From Archangiaceae bacterium (GTDB lineage Bacteria > Myxococcota > Myxococcia > Myxococcales > Myxococcaceae), in assembly GCA_023248915.1 (NCBI GenBank), contig JAHFDQ010000236.1, positions 1 through 8,814 of the forward strand: a stretch of 8,814 nucleotides of DNA. The letters are read 5' to 3'. The notes under the pieces are model-generated. The model made no database searches. It had not been told where the DNA came from and saw nothing but the letters and a program-made list of their open reading frames with translations. A program made the translations under genes and the position numbers. Of this stretch, positions 6,211 to 8,814 are shown piece by piece (position 1 is the first letter of the stretch; each line of letters opens with the position of its first letter).

Positions 6211-6318
6211 CGGCGGCGCCTCGACAATGGTACCGCGCTTCGCCAGCCTCTGGCGGAATCGACCCCGGGGGGCTTGTCCCGGCTACCGCGGTGCCTACCT
6301 TGCCGCCGCGGAGGCGTC
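6211..6318. promoter_or_regulatory. Divergent intergenic region with a dyad, promoter region for the FHA operon and mscL
   Basis: These 108 bp separate the divergent FHA gene and mscL, so promoters for both must lie here or nearby. CGCCAG (6241-6246) and CTGGCG (6250-6255) form a tight inverted repeat around CCT, a possible regulator site or hairpin. Towards mscL, TTGTCC (6274-6279) and TACCTT (6296-6301), 16 nt apart, weakly resemble a sigma-70 promoter, but the -10 would be only 17 nt from the start codon, which argues against it. Two CCGCGG sites (6286-6291, 6306-6311) are probably composition. Confidence 0.35.
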
Positions 6319-6765
6319 ATGTTGAAGGGCTTCAAGAAGTTCATGATGCGCGGCAACGTCATCGACCTCGCGGTGGCGGTCGTCATGGGCGCGGCGTTCG
6401 GCGGAGTGATCGCGGCGCTGGTGAAGGACCTGATCACGCCCCTCATCGCGGCCAGCGTCGGCAAGCCCGACTTCTCGGCGCTCGCCTTCGAGTTGAACGG
6501 CAGCCGGTTTGCCTACGGGGACTTCATCAATGCGGTGGTTTCGTTCCTGCTGGTCGGGGCCGCCGTCTACTTCCTGGTGGTGGTGCCGGTGAAGGCGCTC
6601 ACTGCTCGCCCCGCCCCGAAGAAGTGCCCCGAGTGCCTGAGTGAAGTGCCGCTCGCGGCGCGCCGGTGCGCCTTCTGCACCTCGGTGCTGACGCCCGCGG
6701 GTGACCGGCAGACCGCGGGCGCCGGGTACGACTCGATGACGGAGGACAGCCATGTTCCCGGGTAG
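6319..6765 (+). CDS. mscL: Large-conductance mechanosensitive channel MscL with C-terminal zinc-ribbon-like tail
   Basis: This 148-residue inner-membrane channel opens under high membrane tension and releases solutes on osmotic downshock. The N-terminal helix MLKGFKKFMMRGNVIDLAV carries the family signature, and TM1 (about 14-38) contains the gate segment GAAFGGVIAALVKDLITP. A periplasmic loop (about 45-66) and TM2 (about 69-94, ending VVVPVKAL) follow. Instead of the helical bundle of the E. coli protein, the C-terminus has two knuckles, CPEC (Cys103, Cys106) and CAFC (Cys117, Cys120), spaced like a zinc ribbon. Similar tails are known in MscL of several other phyla. The start ATG 6319 has GGAGG at 6310-6314, a close 4-nt spacing. 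The same frame is open upstream, but that part is antisense to the FHA gene and the family begins here. Length is normal (136 residues in E. coli). It converges with the transporter gene, 51 bp away. Confidence 0.95.
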   Translation: MLKGFKKFMMRGNVIDLAVAVVMGAAFGGVIAALVKDLITPLIAASVGKPDFSALAFELNGSRFAYGDFINAVVSFLLVGAAVYFLVVVPVKALTARPAPKKCPECLSEVPLAARRCAFCTSVLTPAGDRQTAGAGYDSMTEDSHVPG

Positions 6766-6816
6766 CTGCGTCATGCAATTAGGCAGGTACCAGCCCCGAG
6801 ACGAGGTCCGCGCGCG

Positions 6817-8094
6817 TCAGGCGCCGCTGCCGGGACTGCCCGTCGGAATCACCGCCAGGCTTCGCCGGCGGGTCTCGGGCAGCACCCAGACCCAGGTTCC
6901 GGTGGCGAGCGCGAGCCCGAACGGCAGCGACAGGCCGCCCGAGAGCCCGTAGGCCGCGACCAGCGCGCTGACCAGGATGGGCGCGAAGAACTGCACGGCG
7001 CGCGCGCTGTTGTAGGTCGCGCCCATCGCGAAGTTGCGCACCTCGGTGGGGAACAGCTCGGCCAACAGCGCGCCGAAGCCGGCGGTGCAGCCCGACCCCA
7101 ACCCCAGGGCGAAGAGCACGGTCCAGAACAGCGCCGGCCGGGGCAAGAGCGCTTCCCAGTGGAAGGCGAGCGGGTAGAGCGCCAGGGCGGTGAGCGCCGA
7201 GTAACCCGTGAACGCCAGGCGCCGGCCGAACCGGTCGGCGAGGTGCCCGAACGCCATCATCCCGAGCAACTGCCCGAGCTGGGCCGTCAATATCCACAGG
7301 GCGGACCGACCGACGGGCTGGTGAAACTCGCGCTGGAGGAACTTCGGCAGCCACGTGTAGCAGGTCCAGTACGTGCCCAGCTTGAAGACGCCGAGGACGA
7401 AGCCTTTGACGGCCGGCACCGCCACTCCAGGCCGTGCGAGCAGCCGGAAGGAAGCGCCCAGCGACAGGGCCTGGTGGCGTTGGCGTTCCCAGAGCGCCGA
7501 CTCGGGCAGGTGGCGGCGGACCAGCACCGCCACCAGCGCCGACGCCGCCGACACCAGGCAGACGGCGCGCCAGCCGAGCCACGGGCTCACCAACAGGCCC
7601 ATCACCGCCGCCAGCGCGACGCCCACCGGTTCGCCGGCCTGCAGGAGCGCGGAGGCGCGGCCCCGCATTCGCGCGGGGGTAGACTCGGCCATGATGGCGT
7701 GGCCGACGGCCCACTCGCCTCCGACGCCGAGGCCGGTGAGCAGCCGGAAGAGGACGAGCGTCACCGGGCCCGAGGCCAGCCCCGTCAGCGCGGTGCCGGC
7801 CGAGAACAGGATGATGGTCGCGCCCATGATGCGCTTCCGGCCGAAGCGGTCCGACAGGTACCCGAAGGCGATGCCGCCGAGGCCCGAGGCGCCGAGCGCA
7901 ACGCCCAACAGCACCGCTTCCTGTGGCTCGGTGAGCCCCAGGTCGTTCCCGATGGGAATCAGCAGGAACGAGAACAGCACCAGGTCATAGAAGTCGAACA
8001 TCCACCCCGCGAACGAGATGAGCCAGGTGCGCACCGGGAAGTGCGTCGGCTCGGCGAGGGCCGGGAGCGCGGCTTCGGCGTCGGGTTCGGCCAT
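6817..8094 (-). CDS. Major facilitator superfamily transporter, metabolite:H+ symporter type
   Basis: The protein has 425 residues and twelve predicted hydrophobic segments. TM1 contains GWMFDFYDLVLFSFLL with Asp34 and Asp37, in the position of the conserved acidic residues of aromatic-acid, lactate and sialate symporters. Motif A occurs twice, as GYLSDRFGRKR (78-88) and GHLADRFGRR (283-292), once per six-helix half. FRLLTGLGVGGEWAVG (116-131), AELFPTEVRN (345-354) and LPET (405-408) are typical of the AAHS/SHS-like subgroup that takes up organic acids or sugars with protons. The substrate cannot be read from the sequence. The start ATG 8094 lies 25 bp after the stop of the upstream lamin-tail gene and has no good Shine-Dalgarno sequence at normal spacing (GGAAGG is about 20 nt away). 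It may be read from an upstream transcript. It converges with mscL. Confidence 0.9.
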   Translation of the reverse strand: MAEPDAEAALPALAEPTHFPVRTWLISFAGWMFDFYDLVLFSFLLIPIGNDLGLTEPQEAVLLGVALGASGLGGIAFGYLSDRFGRKRIMGATIILFSAGTALTGLASGPVTLVLFRLLTGLGVGGEWAVGHAIMAESTPARMRGRASALLQAGEPVGVALAAVMGLLVSPWLGWRAVCLVSAASALVAVLVRRHLPESALWERQRHQALSLGASFRLLARPGVAVPAVKGFVLGVFKLGTYWTCYTWLPKFLQREFHQPVGRSALWILTAQLGQLLGMMAFGHLADRFGRRLAFTGYSALTALALYPLAFHWEALLPRPALFWTVLFALGLGSGCTAGFGALLAELFPTEVRNFAMGATYNSARAVQFFAPILVSALVAAYGLSGGLSLPFGLALATGTWVWVLPETRRRSLAVIPTGSPGSGA

Positions 8095-8119
8095 GGGGGC
8101 CGGAGTCGCAGCAGCCTTC

Positions 8120-8814
8120 CTACGGGTTGGCGGCGCCGAAGGACGAGTTGCCCTGCGCGTTCCAGTCCGAGCTCTGGCGCGTGTTCAGGCCAGACGCCTT
8201 GCGCTGCACCGACTTGTTCGAGCCGGTGCCGACACCGGACCAGTCGACGGACACGCTCTGCGCGGTCGGGGTGGTCGCGTAGGTGCAGGGCGAGCCGCCG
8301 CAGTTCGCCGGCAACCAGAGCGAGGCGCCCTGAATAGACTGGAGGTCGGCGGGGAAGCCGGCCGGGGTCGCGGCGGTGCCGTTCACGAAGGGCACCGCGT
8401 CCTGGAGGGTGCCGAGCGCGTCGCGCACCATCAGCACCCGGTTGGAGAAGGTGATTCCGGTGGTGCCGCCGTTGACGTCCCAGGCCCCGGTGTAGCAGCC
8501 GGTGGCGGAGCAGTCGCCCTTGGTCGCGGTCTCGGTGGTCGGCCCGCTCGGGTTCAAGTGGACGACGATCAGGTCTCCGGTCGCGACCGTCAGCGCCGGG
8601 AGCGTGGCCAGCGTGACCGGCGACGCGAAGTCCTGCTGGAGCTGGTACCCGGAGATCGTCCCGCCCGTGACGGCGAGCAGCTCGACGAGATCGCGGCTCG
8701 TGATGTTCGGGTTTAGCTCGTTGATGATCAGCTGGGCGCCCGTCAGGAACCCGGTGAAGGTCGCCGTCGCGGCCGCCGCGCTGAGCGCCGTCCCGCGAGT
8801 GTCGGTGACGGTGG
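8120..8814 (-). CDS. Exported protein with C-terminal lamin-tail domain (5' end outside window)
   Basis: The frame is open from the window edge to TAG at 8120-8122, giving 230 visible residues. The first about 25 (TVTDTRGTALSAAAATATF) look like the last strands of a bacterial Ig-like or similar beta domain. From residue 28, LIINELNPN, DLVELLAVTGGTISGYQL and LTVATGDLIVVHLN match the lamin-tail domain pattern ('iiiNEi.pn..... fvEl.N....l.gw.l.......aGdylvv'). The end SVQRK...SSDWNAQGN...GAANP matches how such domains usually close. Two cysteine pairs (CSATGC and CGGSPC) could form disulfides, consistent with export. Lamin-tail domains are widespread in surface and secreted bacterial proteins, often beside nucleases or adhesive modules. 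The N-terminal part is unseen, so its role stays open. Unlike the other two exported proteins here, it ends without a sorting tail. Confidence 0.75.
   Translation of the reverse strand, partial: TVTDTRGTALSAAAATATFTGFLTGAQLIINELNPNITSRDLVELLAVTGGTISGYQLQQDFASPVTLATLPALTVATGDLIVVHLNPSGPTTETATKGDCSATGCYTGAWDVNGGTTGITFSNRVLMVRDALGTLQDAVPFVNGTAATPAGFPADLQSIQGASLWLPANCGGSPCTYATTPTAQSVSVDWSGVGTGSNKSVQRKASGLNTRQSSDWNAQGNSSFGAANP

Noticed and set aside
6007..6318. Upstream in-frame extension of mscL
   Set aside because: It lies antisense to the FHA gene. MscL proteins start at the MLKGFKKF helix, which has GGAGG before its ATG.
6752..6952. Small plus-strand frame starting inside the last codons of mscL
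   Set aside because: Despite an ATG overlapping the mscL end, the translation is antisense to the transporter 3' end and has no recognisable features.
7159..8337. Plus-strand open frame opposite the transporter and lamin-tail genes
   Set aside because: Low-complexity Arg/Glu/Gln-rich translation. It runs across two clear genes on the other strand.

Overview
The window comes from a GC-rich genome with dense coding, wobble-position G/C and long spurious antisense frames. Several traits point to a myxobacterium (Myxococcota): Asp-Ala-Gly-rich linkers, C-terminal Cys-hydrophobic-Arg tails like MYXO-CTERM sorting signals, PEGA and FHA domain proteins, and a metalloprotease resembling the MXAN_6640 group. 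No rRNA, tRNA, CRISPR array, insertion sequence or phage gene is visible. The assignment rests on gene content only.

Layout, left to right. (1) 1-516 (+): the 3' end of a PEGA-domain membrane protein gene. (2) 529-2091 (+): a secreted zinc-metalloprotease-like protein with a Asp-Ala-Gly linker and sorting tail; it lies 12 nt downstream in the same reading frame, separated by one TAG. (3) 2312-3685 (-): a secreted polyhydroxyalkanoate depolymerase with the circularly permuted 'type 2' catalytic order. It converges on gene 2 and has a similar linker and tail. (4) 3808-5379 (-): a VWA-FHA fusion protein. (5) 5437-6210 (-): an FHA protein whose C-terminal half looks like an OmpR-type winged helix. 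Genes 5 and 4 are probably co-transcribed, with a 14-bp perfect palindrome in the 57-bp gap. (6) 6319-6765 (+): mscL with a C-terminal four-cysteine zinc-ribbon-like tail, divergent from gene 5. (7) 6817-8094 (-): a major facilitator symporter. (8) 8120-8814 (-): the 3' part of a large exported protein ending in a lamin-tail domain.

How the genes may work together. Genes 2 and 3 encode cell-surface hydrolases, one probably for proteins and one for bacterial storage polyester, which fits a predatory or scavenging bacterium. Genes 4 and 5 form a plausible phosphothreonine-reading pair: an FHA protein that may bind DNA, and an FHA protein carrying a MIDAS-type VWA domain. No kinase catalytic domain lies inside the window. 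mscL, the transporter and the lamin-tail gene look like independent neighbours.

I did not find an obvious new defence or biosynthetic system. The most unusual items are the FHA-winged-helix architecture next to the VWA-FHA protein, the surface-anchored permuted depolymerase, and the single in-frame stop between the PEGA and protease genes.
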